In this document: in pieces, positions 53,273 to 62,216 of the stretch
Numbering within the stretch: position 1 is the stretch's first letter
Layout: each line of letters starts with the position of its first letter
Assembly (NCBI RefSeq): GCF_900105765.1
Contig: NZ_FNTX01000001.1
Span: 1,212,387 to 1,276,386, forward strand
Source: Ruania alba
Lineage (GTDB): Bacteria > Actinomycetota > Actinomycetes > Actinomycetales > Beutenbergiaceae
DNA length: 64,000 nt
Direction of reading: 5' to 3'
Notes under the pieces: model-generated
What the model was told of the DNA's origin: nothing
Databases searched by the model: none
The model's input: only the letters and a program-made list of their open reading frames with translations
Translations under genes and position numbers: made by a program

Positions 53273-54319
53273 TCAGGCGCGGCGCGGACGGCGGGAGTCA
53301 TCCCGGATCACGCCGACCAGTTCCTCCAGCACGTCTTCCAGGGCCACCACACCCAGAGTGATGTCACCAGTGTCACGAACCTCGGCCAGGTGCGCACCAC
53401 CGGACTGCATGGTGGCGAGCGCTGTGCGTAGCGAGTCTGTCGCCTGCACGACCGGCATGGTGCGCACCACCTCAGGTGCGACTGGCTGGTCCCGCTGCGC
53501 AGGATCGGTCTCCAGAAGGTCCTTGATGTGCACATACCCGGCAAGGGAGCCGTCACTGCGCTTGACCGGAAACCGGGAGAACCCCTCGGCGGAGACCGCC
53601 TCCGCTGCTGCCGGGGTGATCCCTTCCGGCATCGTGCGCACCGTCTGCACCGGGAGCAGCACGGCGGAGATCTGACGGTCGGCGAACTGCAGCGCCCCCA
53701 TCAGCAACCGTTCGTCATTGAGCTCCAGCAGCCCGCCGTTCCGGGACTCGGCGACCAGTCCGGCCACCTCATCGCGGGTATAGGTGCTCGCCACCTCGTC
53801 CTTCGGCTCGATGCGCAGCAGGCGCAGGGCCATGTTCGCGATCTGGTTCAGCACCCACAGCATGGGATAGAGCACCCGCACCAGACCCGCCAGCGGCGGC
53901 CCGAGCACCATGGCGCTGCGTTCCGGTCCCGCGAGAGCAATGTTCTTGGGCACCATCTCGCCGAGCACCACGTGCAGGAAGGTGATCAGCGCGAACGCAA
54001 TGACGAACGCGATCGGGTGCACCAGAGACTCACCGACGCCGGCCGCGAGCAGCGGGTCCTCGATGGCATGCGCGATCACCGGCTCGCTCACCTGGAGCAA
54101 CAGCAGCGAGCACACCGTGATGCCCAGCTGCGCACCGGCCATCATGAGAGAGACACGCTCCATCGCCCACAGTGTGATGCGAGCGACGCGCTTGCCTGCC
54201 TTTGCAGCAGGTTCGATCTTGGTACGGCGTGCGGAGACCAACGCGAACTCCGCACCCACGAAGAACGCGTTCATGGCGAGAAGAGCCACCGTCAGCAGAA
54301 TGGTCCAGCCGTCGCTCAT
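53273..54319 (-). CDS. CNNM/CorC-type hemolysin family protein (DUF21 and CBS pair)
   Basis: The 348-residue protein has the DUF21 membrane domain (residues 1-180; FFVGAEFALVSARRTKIE, then VVLGEMVPKNIAL) followed by a CBS pair (about 200-335; LLPVQTVRTMPEGIT, FSRFPVKRSDGSLAGYVHIKDLL, VVALEDVLEELVG). It lacks the C-terminal CorC_HlyC domain present in its partner. CNNM proteins are Mg/Na-linked transporters or regulators gated by nucleotide binding to CBS. Its ATG overlaps the stop of the upstream gene (4 bases), so the pair may form a heterodimer. Confidence 0.88.
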   Translation of the reverse strand: MSDGWTILLTVALLAMNAFFVGAEFALVSARRTKIEPAAKAGKRVARITLWAMERVSLMMAGAQLGITVCSLLLLQVSEPVIAHAIEDPLLAAGVGESLVHPIAFVIAFALITFLHVVLGEMVPKNIALAGPERSAMVLGPPLAGLVRVLYPMLWVLNQIANMALRLLRIEPKDEVASTYTRDEVAGLVAESRNGGLLELNDERLLMGALQFADRQISAVLLPVQTVRTMPEGITPAAAEAVSAEGFSRFPVKRSDGSLAGYVHIKDLLETDPAQRDQPVAPEVVRTMPVVQATDSLRTALATMQSGGAHLAEVRDTGDITLGVVALEDVLEELVGVIRDDSRRPRRA

Positions 54320-55818
54320 CGGTCGGCCTCCGTTCGCTGATCGTGGTCGGTGGGAGCGTCCGCGTCCCCGGTTCCTGTCTCGTCCTCGGGCGCGTCCTCC
54401 GGTGATTCCCCAGTCGACCCACGCTTCGTGGCCGTGTCTTGGATCTCGTCCTGGTCGTCGTCCTCGTCCGGGGTGATCGGAGTGAGTTCGAGGCGCACCG
54501 TGTCCACGCGGTGCCCATCCAGGCTGACCACCTCGAAACGCACCAGCAACTGGCCCTCGGACTCCTGTCGGTCCACGGTGAGCTCGATGTGGTCACCGGG
54601 CTCGGGGAGCCGTTCCAGCTCGTCGGCCAGCAGACCGCCGATCGTGTCGTAAGCCTCGTCCTCGGGCAGCTCCGCGTCGATGAGTTCGCTCACCTCGTCC
54701 ACGCGCATCAAGCCCGGGATCGCCCACGTCCCGTCGTCAGCGGCCACCGGTTCCGGCTCGTTCTCGTCGTGCTCGTCCTTCACCTCGCCGACGATCTCTT
54801 CGACCAGGTCCTCGAGCGTGACCAGCCCCGCGGGGGAGCCGAACTCGTCGATCAGGACGGCCATCTGCAGTCCGCCGTCGCGCAGGTCGTCCATCAGCGT
54901 GTCCAGCTCGAGCGAGTCCGGAACGAGCGTCGCATCGGTGACCACCTGCGAGACGGGGGTGATGTCCCGCCGGTCGAACGGCACCGAGAGCGCGCCGCGC
55001 ACGTGCACCAGGCCGAGCACGTGCGACTCGGTGTGACCACTGTCCTGGGTCATCTCGATCACCGGGAAACGCGAGTGTCCGGAGCTCTTCGCCGCCCGGA
55101 TCAGGTCGGTGAGCGAGTCCTCCGGCCGCATGCTGATCACCTGCGAGAGCGGGGTCATCGCGTCCCGCGCACGCCGGTCACCGAACGCGAGCGAGCGTTC
55201 CACCAGTTCCGCGGTGTCCTCGGCAAGCGTGCCTTCGCGAGCAGAGTGGCGCACCAGTGCGGAGAGTTCCTCAGCGGAGCGGGCCGAGGCCAGCTCCTCC
55301 TGCGGTTCGATCCCCATCAGGCGCAGGATGCGGTTGGCAGTGCCGTTGAAGAACCGGATCGGCCAGGTGTTGACCCACGTGAAGCCACGCTGGAACCTGA
55401 CCACCGCCTTGGCGGTGCGCATCGGTGCAGCGATGGCGAGGTTCTTCGGGATCAGTTCGCCGACGATCATCGTCACTGCGGTGGCCAGCAGCATCGCGAC
55501 GGTCAGGGAGACCGAGCGCGCTGCCGTCTCGCTGAGGCCGGACCTGTCCAGTGGCCCCTGCAGCAGTCGGGCGATCGACGGCTCGGACAGGTACCCGATC
55601 GCGAGGTTGGTGACCGTGATCCCTAGCTGGGCGCCGGAGAGCTGGGTGGACAAGGTGCGGAGTGCACCAAGAACGCGCGTCGCGCCACGATCACCGGCGG
55701 CGGCGTCGGCCTCCACCTGCGCACGGTTGACCGTGACGAAGGCGAACTCGGCGGCCACAAAGGCGCCGCATCCGACCACGAGTGCCATGGCAAGGATGAG
55801 GAAGAGAATCTCGATCAT
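54316..55818 (-). CDS. CNNM/CorC-type hemolysin family protein (DUF21, CBS pair and CorC_HlyC)
   Basis: The 500-residue protein has the DUF21 domain (residues 1-195; FVAAEFAFVTVNRAQVE, IVGELIPKNLAIAAPMR), a CBS pair (about 215-345; DAMTPLSQVISMRP, GLVTLEDLVEEIVGEVKDE) and the small CorC_HlyC domain (about 355-440; WAIPGLMRVDEVSELID, TIGGLLADELERLPEPGD), then an acidic disordered tail. It is the complete form of the neighbouring truncated paralogue. Probably metal-ion transport or homeostasis. The ATG overlaps a small upstream reading frame. Confidence 0.9.
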   Translation of the reverse strand: MIEILFLILAMALVVGCGAFVAAEFAFVTVNRAQVEADAAAGDRGATRVLGALRTLSTQLSGAQLGITVTNLAIGYLSEPSIARLLQGPLDRSGLSETAARSVSLTVAMLLATAVTMIVGELIPKNLAIAAPMRTAKAVVRFQRGFTWVNTWPIRFFNGTANRILRLMGIEPQEELASARSAEELSALVRHSAREGTLAEDTAELVERSLAFGDRRARDAMTPLSQVISMRPEDSLTDLIRAAKSSGHSRFPVIEMTQDSGHTESHVLGLVHVRGALSVPFDRRDITPVSQVVTDATLVPDSLELDTLMDDLRDGGLQMAVLIDEFGSPAGLVTLEDLVEEIVGEVKDEHDENEPEPVAADDGTWAIPGLMRVDEVSELIDAELPEDEAYDTIGGLLADELERLPEPGDHIELTVDRQESEGQLLVRFEVVSLDGHRVDTVRLELTPITPDEDDDQDEIQDTATKRGSTGESPEDAPEDETGTGDADAPTDHDQRTEADR

Positions 55819-55985
55819 CGACGTGCCTGCTCAGGCTCGCCGGAAGGTGAGAGTACGGGGGGCCCGGGCGAGACGCCGTCGGGCCAGGGTCTGTGACCCT
55901 CCAAAGAGTCGGATTCCTCGGCGGAATCCGCATGCTGTGGTGCGCCGGTACTGTCATAGTCGCCGGTGGCGGCCATGGTCTCCAT
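55815..55985 (-). CDS. Possible 56-residue acidic small protein coupled to the CNNM gene
   Basis: A frame of 56 codons starts at ATG 55985 and ends at a TGA overlapping the CNNM ATG (ATGA), the usual sign of translational coupling in this genome. CAGGAG lies about 10 bases before the ATG. The product (METMAATGDYDSTGAPQHA then a Pro/Glu/Ser-rich tail) is acidic and likely disordered; no family was recognised. It could be a real small protein, a leader peptide or chance. The remainder of the gap to larB shows nothing else. Confidence 0.4.
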   Translation of the reverse strand: METMAATGDYDSTGAPQHADSAEESDSLEGHRPWPDGVSPGPPVLSPSGEPEQARR

Positions 55986-56080
55986 CCTGTCTCACTCCTG
56001 CACGGTGCAGGGATGCCGGTGATTCTAGCGGGTCTCGGTCCTGATGTGGACCGTCGGGCTCGCGGCTCTGTATCCAGGTG

Positions 56081-56778
56081 TTATGAGGCGGTCCGAGAGG
56101 TGTGAGCGATCTGGGCTGCGAGGTGGCCCGCTCCGTAGCCGTTGTCGATGTTCACCACGGCGACGCCCGGAGCGCACGCGTTCAGCATGGTCAGGAGCGG
56201 CGCGATCCCCCGAACGCGGCACCGTACCCCACCGAGGTGGGCAGTGCGACCACCGGAACTTCCACGAGTCCGGCCACCACGCTGGGGAGCGCACCGTCCA
56301 TCCCCGCCGCCACCACGATCGCGTCGGCTGCCCGGAGCGCGTCGAGCTCACCGACGATCCGGTGCAACCCCGCCACCCCGACATCGGAGATCAGGGAAGC
56401 GTTCCGGCCCAGGTAGGTCGCCGTCAGCTGTGCTTCCCGGGCGACCGGGAGGTCGGAGGTACCTGCGGTGAGCACCAGCACTGCGCCCCCGACCGCCGGC
56501 GGTGGCTCGGACGGCCAGGCGAGCATTCCGGCGTCGGCGTGGTCGGCCGCGTCGGGGAGGGCCTCCAGGACCGCTTGTGCGTGCTCGCGGGTGGCGCGGG
56601 TGAACAGCACCGGTGCAGGAGAATCTGAGTCGCACGAGGCACCGATCTGTGTAGCGATCGCCCGCACCTGCTCCGGGGTTTTTCCGGAGCAGAACACGGC
56701 CTCGGGATATCCGCGCCGGGCGAATCGGTCGGTGTCGAGCCGGGCGAACTCCGCGGGCGGGTGCCAGGGCTCAGTCAT
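56081..56778 (-). CDS. larB: Nickel-pincer cofactor biosynthesis protein LarB, frameshifted as read
   Basis: The main frame has LarB features: RRGYPEAVFCSGKTPEQV (residues about 22-39), VLVLTAGTSDLPVAREA (about 101-117), YLGRNASLISDVGVAGLHRI and PVVALPTSVGYGAAFGG. It stops early, but with one additional base in the C-run 56207-56211 (G-run on the coding strand) it continues IAPLLTMLNACAPGVAVVNIDNGYGAGH and ends at 56081. LarB carboxylates and hydrolyses NAAD to start synthesis of the nickel-pincer nucleotide used by LarA-type racemases. Overlaps larE by eight bases. Confidence 0.88.
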
Positions 56779-57679
56779 GGGCGCCCAGCAGCGTCAGGGA
56801 GAACGCCCCGGACTGGATGCCGCGCAGGTCCACCGCAGCGAACCGGAACCCGGCTGAGGTCACCAGCGCGTGCAGCTCGGAACGCACCTCGGGCTGCACC
56901 GACCGTGCCAGCTCCTCCTCAAGGAGCTCGATCCGGGCGACGTCGCCGTGGTGACGCACCCGGGAGTCGGTGAAACCGAAGCGCCGCAGACCCGCCTCTA
57001 CCTGCTCCACCTGCCGCAGCTTCTCGGGCGTGACGCTCTGGTGATGCGGGATCCGCGAGGCCAGGCACGGGGCGGCGGGCTTGTCCGCGCACGGCAGGGC
57101 AAACGCGCGTGCGATGGCGCGCACCTGCTCCTTCGTCGCCCCGGCTTCGGCCAATGGGCGCAGCACCTGGTGGTTCGTCGCGGCCTGGGCGCCTGGCCGG
57201 TCCGGGCGAGCGGCGTCGTCGGCGTTCTCCCCGTAGGCGACCGCGCGCAACCCGTGCGCGGCCACCACCTCGTCGGAGATCCGGGTGAACAGCTCGTCCT
57301 TGCAGTGGAAGCACCGGTCCAGGGCGTTGCGCTGGTACGCGGGGTTCTCGGCTTCGCGAGTGTGCACCTCCACCACCCGTGCACCGATCACCGCGGCCAC
57401 GTCGTGGGCTGCGATCCGTTCGTCGGTGGCCAGGCTGGGGGAGACCCCGAGCACCGCGACCACCTGGTCGGCACCGAGCTCGAGCACAGCGAGTGCCAGC
57501 AGCGCGGCGGAGTCCACTCCACCGGAGTAGGCCACCCCGAGCGGACCGGAGCCACGCAGCACCGCCCGCGCCCGGTCGGCCACCTCGAGCACCTCAGGGT
57601 CGAGGTGACCACCCGCGACGGCGGCGGCGACGGCCTCAGCCGCGCCGGCCGCCGTCGGAGTGGTTCCTGATTCGCTCAT
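56771..57679 (-). CDS. larE: ATP-dependent sacrificial sulfur transferase LarE
   Basis: The 302-residue protein has the PP-loop motif YSGGVDSAALL (residues 51-61), RCFHCKDELF (122-131), YGENADDA (149-156) and APCLASRIPH (203-212). Cys205 of APCLAS matches the cysteine that some LarE enzymes sacrifice as sulfur donor. LarE makes the thio-acids of the nickel-pincer cofactor. The start at 57679 is the ATG 14 bases after the gnd stop. No larC or larA is seen in the window. Confidence 0.9.
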   Translation of the reverse strand: MSESGTTPTAAGAAEAVAAAVAGGHLDPEVLEVADRARAVLRGSGPLGVAYSGGVDSAALLALAVLELGADQVVAVLGVSPSLATDERIAAHDVAAVIGARVVEVHTREAENPAYQRNALDRCFHCKDELFTRISDEVVAAHGLRAVAYGENADDAARPDRPGAQAATNHQVLRPLAEAGATKEQVRAIARAFALPCADKPAAPCLASRIPHHQSVTPEKLRQVEQVEAGLRRFGFTDSRVRHHGDVARIELLEEELARSVQPEVRSELHALVTSAGFRFAAVDLRGIQSGAFSLTLLGAHD

Positions 57680-57693
57680 CCGTGCAGTGGACC

Positions 57694-59133
57694 TCAGTCG
57701 AGCCGGGTCTCGGACCGGTCGGCGGACCACTCGGTGTGGAAGGTGCCCTCGGTGTCCACCCGCTGATAGGTGTGCGCACCGAAGAAGTCCCGCTGCCCCT
57801 GGATCAGGGCCGCCGGCAGCCGCTCGGCACGGACCGCGTCGTAGTAGGACACCGCAGCCGCGAACCCAGGCACCGGCACCCCGGCCTCGAACGCCCGCGC
57901 GAGCACCCGGCGGGTGCCGTCGGAGGCGTCGGCCAGCCCGGCAGCGATGCTCGGGGCGGCGAGCAGGGTGGGGAGCTGGCCGGCGGCGTACTCGGAACGG
58001 ATCCGCTCCAGCAGGCGGGCGCGGATGATGCAGCCGGCCCGCCAGATCGTCGCCACGCCAGCAACATCGATGTCCCAGCCGTACTGCTCGCTCGCGGAGC
58101 GAATCAGGTGTAGACCCTGCGCGTAGGCCACGACCTTCGCGCTCCACAACGCCTGGCGCACGTCCTCGATCAGCGCGGCCTTGTCCTCCGGGGTGAACGA
58201 GTGGGCCGGGCCGCTCAAGTGCTCCCGGCCGGCGGCACGCAGGTCCAGGTGACCGGAGACCGAGCGGGCGAAGACCGACTCGGCGATCGTGTTCACCGGC
58301 ACGCCCAGATCGAGGGCGATCTGCACCGTCCACCGGCCGGTGCCCTTCTGCCCGGCGGAGTCGGCGATCACGTCCACCAGCGCCTTGCCGGTGGTGGCGT
58401 CGGTCTGGTCGAGCACCTCGGAGGTGATCTCGATCAGGTACGAGTCCAGGTCCCCGGTGTTCCACTCGCGGAACGCTGCCGAGATCTCCGGCACGGTCAG
58501 GCCGGCCGAGCGCAGCACATCGTAGGCCTCCGCGATGAACTCCATGTCGGCGTACTCGATGCCGTTGTGCACCATCTTCACGAAATGACCGGCACCGTCC
58601 GGGCCGATGTAGGTGCAGCACGGAGTGCCGTCGTAGGAGGCGGCGACGGTCTCCAGCAGCGGGCCGATCGCCTCGTAGCCCTCCTTGGAGCCGCCGGGCA
58701 TGATCGAGGGGCCGTTCAGGGCGCCTTCCTCACCACCGGAGATGCCGACGCCGAAGAAGTGCAGGCCCTTGGCACGCAGTGCTTCCTCGCGCGTGCGGGT
58801 GTCCTCGTAGTGGGCGTTCCCGCCGTCCACCACGATGTCGCCTTCCTCGAGGTGCGGCAGCAGTGACTCGATGGTGGCGTCCGTGCCGGCACCGGCCTGC
58901 ACCATGATCACGATCCGGCGGGGCCGCTCCAGGCTGGCCACGAACTCCTCGATGGTGGTGGACGGGACAAACGAGCCGTCGTCACCGTGGGCGGCCATCA
59001 GGTCGTCGGTGCGGGCGGTGGTGCGGTTGTACAGCGCCACCGTGTAGCCGTTGTTGGCGAAGTTGCGGGCGAGGTTACGCCCCATCACCGCCAGTCCGAC
59101 CACTCCGACGTGAGCATTGGCAGAGGAGGTCAT
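57694..59133 (-). CDS. gnd: NADP-dependent phosphogluconate dehydrogenase, decarboxylating
   Basis: The 479-residue protein has the Rossmann loop GVVGLAVMGRNLARN near residue 9, the NRTT pattern after the second strand that favours NADP, the substrate motif GVGISGGEEGALNGPSIMPGG near 127-147, KMVHNGIEY near 185 with the catalytic Lys and Asn, and the C-terminal IQGQRDFFGAHTYQRVD. It oxidises 6-phosphogluconate to ribulose 5-phosphate and CO2 in the pentose phosphate pathway. Length is normal for the long form. It is followed closely by larE-larB, which share no obvious pathway with it. Confidence 0.95.
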   Translation of the reverse strand: MTSSANAHVGVVGLAVMGRNLARNFANNGYTVALYNRTTARTDDLMAAHGDDGSFVPSTTIEEFVASLERPRRIVIMVQAGAGTDATIESLLPHLEEGDIVVDGGNAHYEDTRTREEALRAKGLHFFGVGISGGEEGALNGPSIMPGGSKEGYEAIGPLLETVAASYDGTPCCTYIGPDGAGHFVKMVHNGIEYADMEFIAEAYDVLRSAGLTVPEISAAFREWNTGDLDSYLIEITSEVLDQTDATTGKALVDVIADSAGQKGTGRWTVQIALDLGVPVNTIAESVFARSVSGHLDLRAAGREHLSGPAHSFTPEDKAALIEDVRQALWSAKVVAYAQGLHLIRSASEQYGWDIDVAGVATIWRAGCIIRARLLERIRSEYAAGQLPTLLAAPSIAAGLADASDGTRRVLARAFEAGVPVPGFAAAVSYYDAVRAERLPAALIQGQRDFFGAHTYQRVDTEGTFHTEWSADRSETRLD

Positions 59134-59227
59134 CTAGGGTCCTTCCGAAGGATTGCGGGCTCGGGCCGGTCGTGAGACCAGCACTGCACTGATCGTGCCA
59201 GGAAGAGCGTGCCGGTGCGACGGTGTC

Positions 59228-60298
59228 TCACGACCTCGCGTCCGCGGGGTGTCGCAGAGCAGGCGAGGCGTCATACACCTGATGGATCGCCTGCACCGTC
59301 GCCAGACCGTCCCGCGGGCTGATCCAGAACGGTGCCTCCTCACCCAGTCGGGCGTAGAAGTCCTCGATCAGGATCCGGTGCGAATCGCCCCAGTACGCCC
59401 GGCCCACGCTGCCGGGCGCCTGGGCGGCCACGGTCTCGCTGCGGCCGTCGTTCCAGGCGACCACGAGATCACCGGCCACGGTCGCCGTGGCCAACTCGGC
59501 GTGCACCTGCACGCTCACCGGAGCGTTCACGGGATAGGCATTGGTGGCGTACATGGTCGAGGAGGCTCCGCCGTCGTGGGTGATCAGCAGCTCGGCGGTG
59601 TCCTCCACCTCGATCGCCTCGGCGAGAGCATGCGTGGCGGCCTGCCCGCGCACAGCAGTGGCCGGGCCGAGCATCCAGAGCAGCAGGTCCAAGGTGTGGA
59701 TCGCCTGGTTCATCAGCACACCGCCTCCCGCACCGGTCCAGGTGCCGCGCCAGGGTCTCGCCGCGTAGTACTCGGCGGTGCGGTGCCAGGTGACGGCGGC
59801 CCTCGCCCCGTGCACGCGACCGAGGGCACCGGAGGTGATCAGCTCGTGCAGACGCTGGTTCGGCGGGTTGTACCGGTTCTGATAAACCACACCGGAGCGA
59901 ACGCCCTGGTGTGCCGCCGCGTCGGCGGCGTCACAGAGCACACGCGCCTGAGCGGGGGAGTCGGCGACCGGCTTCTCCAGCAGCAGGTGTGCCCCGGCAG
60001 CGAGGACGTCGATGGCCACCGGCACGTGCTCGGCGTGCGGGGTGCACACGTGCACCACGCTCGGTGTGGTCGCAGCGAGCAGCTCACGATGGTCGGTGAA
60101 GGCCGGCACGTCGAGGCGCTGGGCAACGGTACGGGCGCGCTCCGGGTCGACGTCGCACACGCCCACCACATCGATCTGGAGATCCTGGAGCGCCTCCAGG
60201 TGGACCGCGGAGATGTCTCCGCAGCCGACGATCGCTGCCGTCGGAGGTTCAGGGCTGGATGTGGGTTCCGGAGTCGGCACCCTCGGCATGCTACTCAT
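59228..60298 (-). CDS. Gfo/Idh/MocA family oxidoreductase
   Basis: The 356-residue protein has an N-terminal Rossmann fold (AAIVGCGDISAVHLEAL near residue 21), the family motif LLLEKPVAD near 104, and MNQAIHTLDLLLW near 196 carrying the catalytic-type His. It is only distantly like the partial enzyme at the left edge of the window. It lies six bases downstream of a TIM-barrel isomerase/epimerase gene on the same strand and faces a LacI/uxaC unit, which suggests oxidation of an inositol, uronate or related sugar. Confidence 0.88.
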   Translation of the reverse strand: MSSMPRVPTPEPTSSPEPPTAAIVGCGDISAVHLEALQDLQIDVVGVCDVDPERARTVAQRLDVPAFTDHRELLAATTPSVVHVCTPHAEHVPVAIDVLAAGAHLLLEKPVADSPAQARVLCDAADAAAHQGVRSGVVYQNRYNPPNQRLHELITSGALGRVHGARAAVTWHRTAEYYAARPWRGTWTGAGGGVLMNQAIHTLDLLLWMLGPATAVRGQAATHALAEAIEVEDTAELLITHDGGASSTMYATNAYPVNAPVSVQVHAELATATVAGDLVVAWNDGRSETVAAQAPGSVGRAYWGDSHRILIEDFYARLGEEAPFWISPRDGLATVQAIHQVYDASPALRHPADARS

Positions 60299-60303
60299 GG
60301 CGC

Positions 60304-61128
60304 TCAGGCGTACTGAATCCCCTCGGCGTCCAGGAGCTGGGTGAAGGCGCGGTGCGCCTCGGTGAACAGGTCCGGCCCGGAGAACCCGCCGAAGGTGCCG
60401 ACGGCACTCAGGTGCGGCTCGAGGGAGAAGAACCCGTCGAAACCGTCTGCCGCGAGCGCCCGCATCGTCTCGGCGACCTCCCCGTCGCCCTGACCGGCCG
60501 GGACCACGTGCCCGTCTGCGAGCAGGGCGTCCTTGATCTGGATGTACACGGTGTGCGGGCGGAGCAGCTCGTATCCGTCAGTGAACGGCCGCACTCCGCA
60601 CTGCACGAAGTTCGCCGCGTCCCAGGCCAGCCGCAGGTGGTCGTTGTCCACGCTGGTGACGATGTCGTGGCACCGCTGCGGCACGTCGCCGTAGATCTCC
60701 TTCTCGTTCTCGTGCAGCAGCACCAGACCTTCGGCGGCACCGACGGTGGCCAGCGCGTCCATCCGGCGCAACACCTCGTCTCGCACGGACTCCGGCTCGG
60801 CACCGTTGAGGAAGAATGAGAACAGCCGGATGTAGGGGGCCTTGAGCCGGTGCGCCACCTCGGCGGCGTGCTTCATCCGATTCAGGTGCGGGGCGAAGTC
60901 GTCTCCGATGCCGATCTTGCCGATCGGCGACCCGATCGCCGAGACCTTCAGGCCGGTGTCGGCCAGCGTGTCCGAGACCCGCCCCAGCTGCTCGTTCGTC
61001 AGGTCCAGCACGTTCGTGCCCCATGCGCTGCGGAACTCGATGTGCGTGAGTCCCAGCCCGGTCGCCACTTCCACCTGGCGGTCGAAGTCGGTATCGATCT
61101 CGTCCACGAATCCAGAGAGCGTCCACAT
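60304..61128 (-). CDS. Sugar phosphate isomerase/epimerase family protein (TIM barrel)
   Basis: The 274-residue protein starts with MWTLSGFVDEIDTDFDRQV. The AP_endonuc_2 barrel shows the metal-type residues in LLHENEKEIYG (Glu), LAWDAANFV (Asp), VYIQIKDAL and FFSLEPHL (Glu). Members isomerise or epimerise keto-sugars, inosose or uronate derivatives. The start at 61128 is preferred because an upstream extension would cross the GGCAAG operator. Forms an operon with the Gfo/Idh/MocA gene. Confidence 0.87.
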   Translation of the reverse strand: MWTLSGFVDEIDTDFDRQVEVATGLGLTHIEFRSAWGTNVLDLTNEQLGRVSDTLADTGLKVSAIGSPIGKIGIGDDFAPHLNRMKHAAEVAHRLKAPYIRLFSFFLNGAEPESVRDEVLRRMDALATVGAAEGLVLLHENEKEIYGDVPQRCHDIVTSVDNDHLRLAWDAANFVQCGVRPFTDGYELLRPHTVYIQIKDALLADGHVVPAGQGDGEVAETMRALAADGFDGFFSLEPHLSAVGTFGGFSGPDLFTEAHRAFTQLLDAEGIQYA

Positions 61129-61160
61129 GGTTGCCAGCCAACGGCCCAGGTGCGCGGAGC

Positions 61161-61174
61161 GGCAAGCGGTTGCC
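61161..61174. promoter_or_regulatory. LacI-type operator GGCAAGCGGTTGCC
   Basis: Inverted arms GGCAA and TTGCC flank four bases in the divergent region between the isomerase gene and lacI. A site differing at only two bases lies at 62742-62755 before uxaC. Probable binding sites of the LacI regulator encoded here. Confidence 0.65.
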
Positions 61175-61205
61175 ACTTGTTGCAAGCCCCGCCTACCGTG
61201 GAGCC

Positions 61206-62216
61206 GTGTCGAGTAGAGCGGGCGGGAAGCAGACGACGACCATCTATGACGTCGCCGAGAAGGCCGGCGTGGCGCCGTCCACGGTTTCTCGGGCCTTCTC
61301 CCGGCCGGGGCGCGTGAACGCCGAGACGGCCGAACGGATCCGCACGATCGCGGCCGAGCTCGGCTACCGCGCGAACCCTCAGGCCCGGGCGTTGAGTACC
61401 ACCCGCACCGGCATGCTCGCCGTGGTGCTGGCCGACGTGACGAACCCGGTCTTCGCCGAGGTGGTGCGCGGCGCGGGCCGGGCGTGCGACCACGCCGGGT
61501 ACACGATGCTGCTGGCCGAGACCGAGGAGTCGGCCGAGAAGGAACGCGCCATGGTCGACCGGGCGCTCGGCTCCGTGGACGCGATCGTGCTCTCCAGCTC
61601 TCGGATGTCCGACGCCGCCATCCGCCAGGTGGCGAAGGTGGAGCCGTTGGTTGTCCTGAACCGGGAGGTCGCCGGCGTGCCGTGCGTGCTGGTCGATTTC
61701 GAGCCGGCGATGCGCCGGATCACCGAGCACCTGCTCGAGCTCGGGCACCGGCAGGTCACCTATGTGGCCGGGCCGGAGGCGTCCTGGGCGGACGGGATGC
61801 GGTGGCGCGGTCTGCGCGCTGCGACCGAGGAGCTCGGCCTGCGGTTACGACGAGTGGGGCCGGTAGCCCCGACTGTGGCGGGTGGTCAGACGGCGGTCGT
61901 GGACTGGGACGCACATCGCACCAGCGCCGTGGTCGCCTACAACGACATGGTGGCGATCGGGGTGATCCGCCGGCTGACGACACTGGGGGTGCGGGTGCCG
62001 CAGGACGTGAGCGTGGTCGGGTTCGACAACACCCCGGTGGGGGAGCTGGTGACCCCGGCGCTGACCACCGTCGCCGCCCCGTTGCGCGCCCTCGGTGAGA
62101 CAGGGGCGAGCAACGCGCTCGCCCTGGCACGCGGGGCGCGCTCGCGCGCCACCGAGCCGGTACGTCTGCCGACCCGGCTGATCGCGCGCGGCTCGACGGC
62201 GGAGGCTCGCTCGTGA
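61206..62216 (+). CDS. LacI family transcriptional regulator (uronate-type locus)
   Basis: The 336-residue protein starts at GTG 61206 (VSSRAGGKQTTTIYDVAEKAGV). The helix-turn-helix IYDVAEKAGVAPSTVSRAFS, hinge ARALSTTRTG and sensor domain (VVLADVTNPVFAEVVRGAGRA, TEHLLELGHRQVTYVAGP, VVAYNDMVAIGVIRRL) are complete. It lies between a divergent oxidoreductase/isomerase operon and uxaC, with matching palindromes before both, so it probably controls both. Overlaps the GNAT gene by four bases. Confidence 0.9.
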   Translation: MSSRAGGKQTTTIYDVAEKAGVAPSTVSRAFSRPGRVNAETAERIRTIAAELGYRANPQARALSTTRTGMLAVVLADVTNPVFAEVVRGAGRACDHAGYTMLLAETEESAEKERAMVDRALGSVDAIVLSSSRMSDAAIRQVAKVEPLVVLNREVAGVPCVLVDFEPAMRRITEHLLELGHRQVTYVAGPEASWADGMRWRGLRAATEELGLRLRRVGPVAPTVAGGQTAVVDWDAHRTSAVVAYNDMVAIGVIRRLTTLGVRVPQDVSVVGFDNTPVGELVTPALTTVAAPLRALGETGASNALALARGARSRATEPVRLPTRLIARGSTAEARS

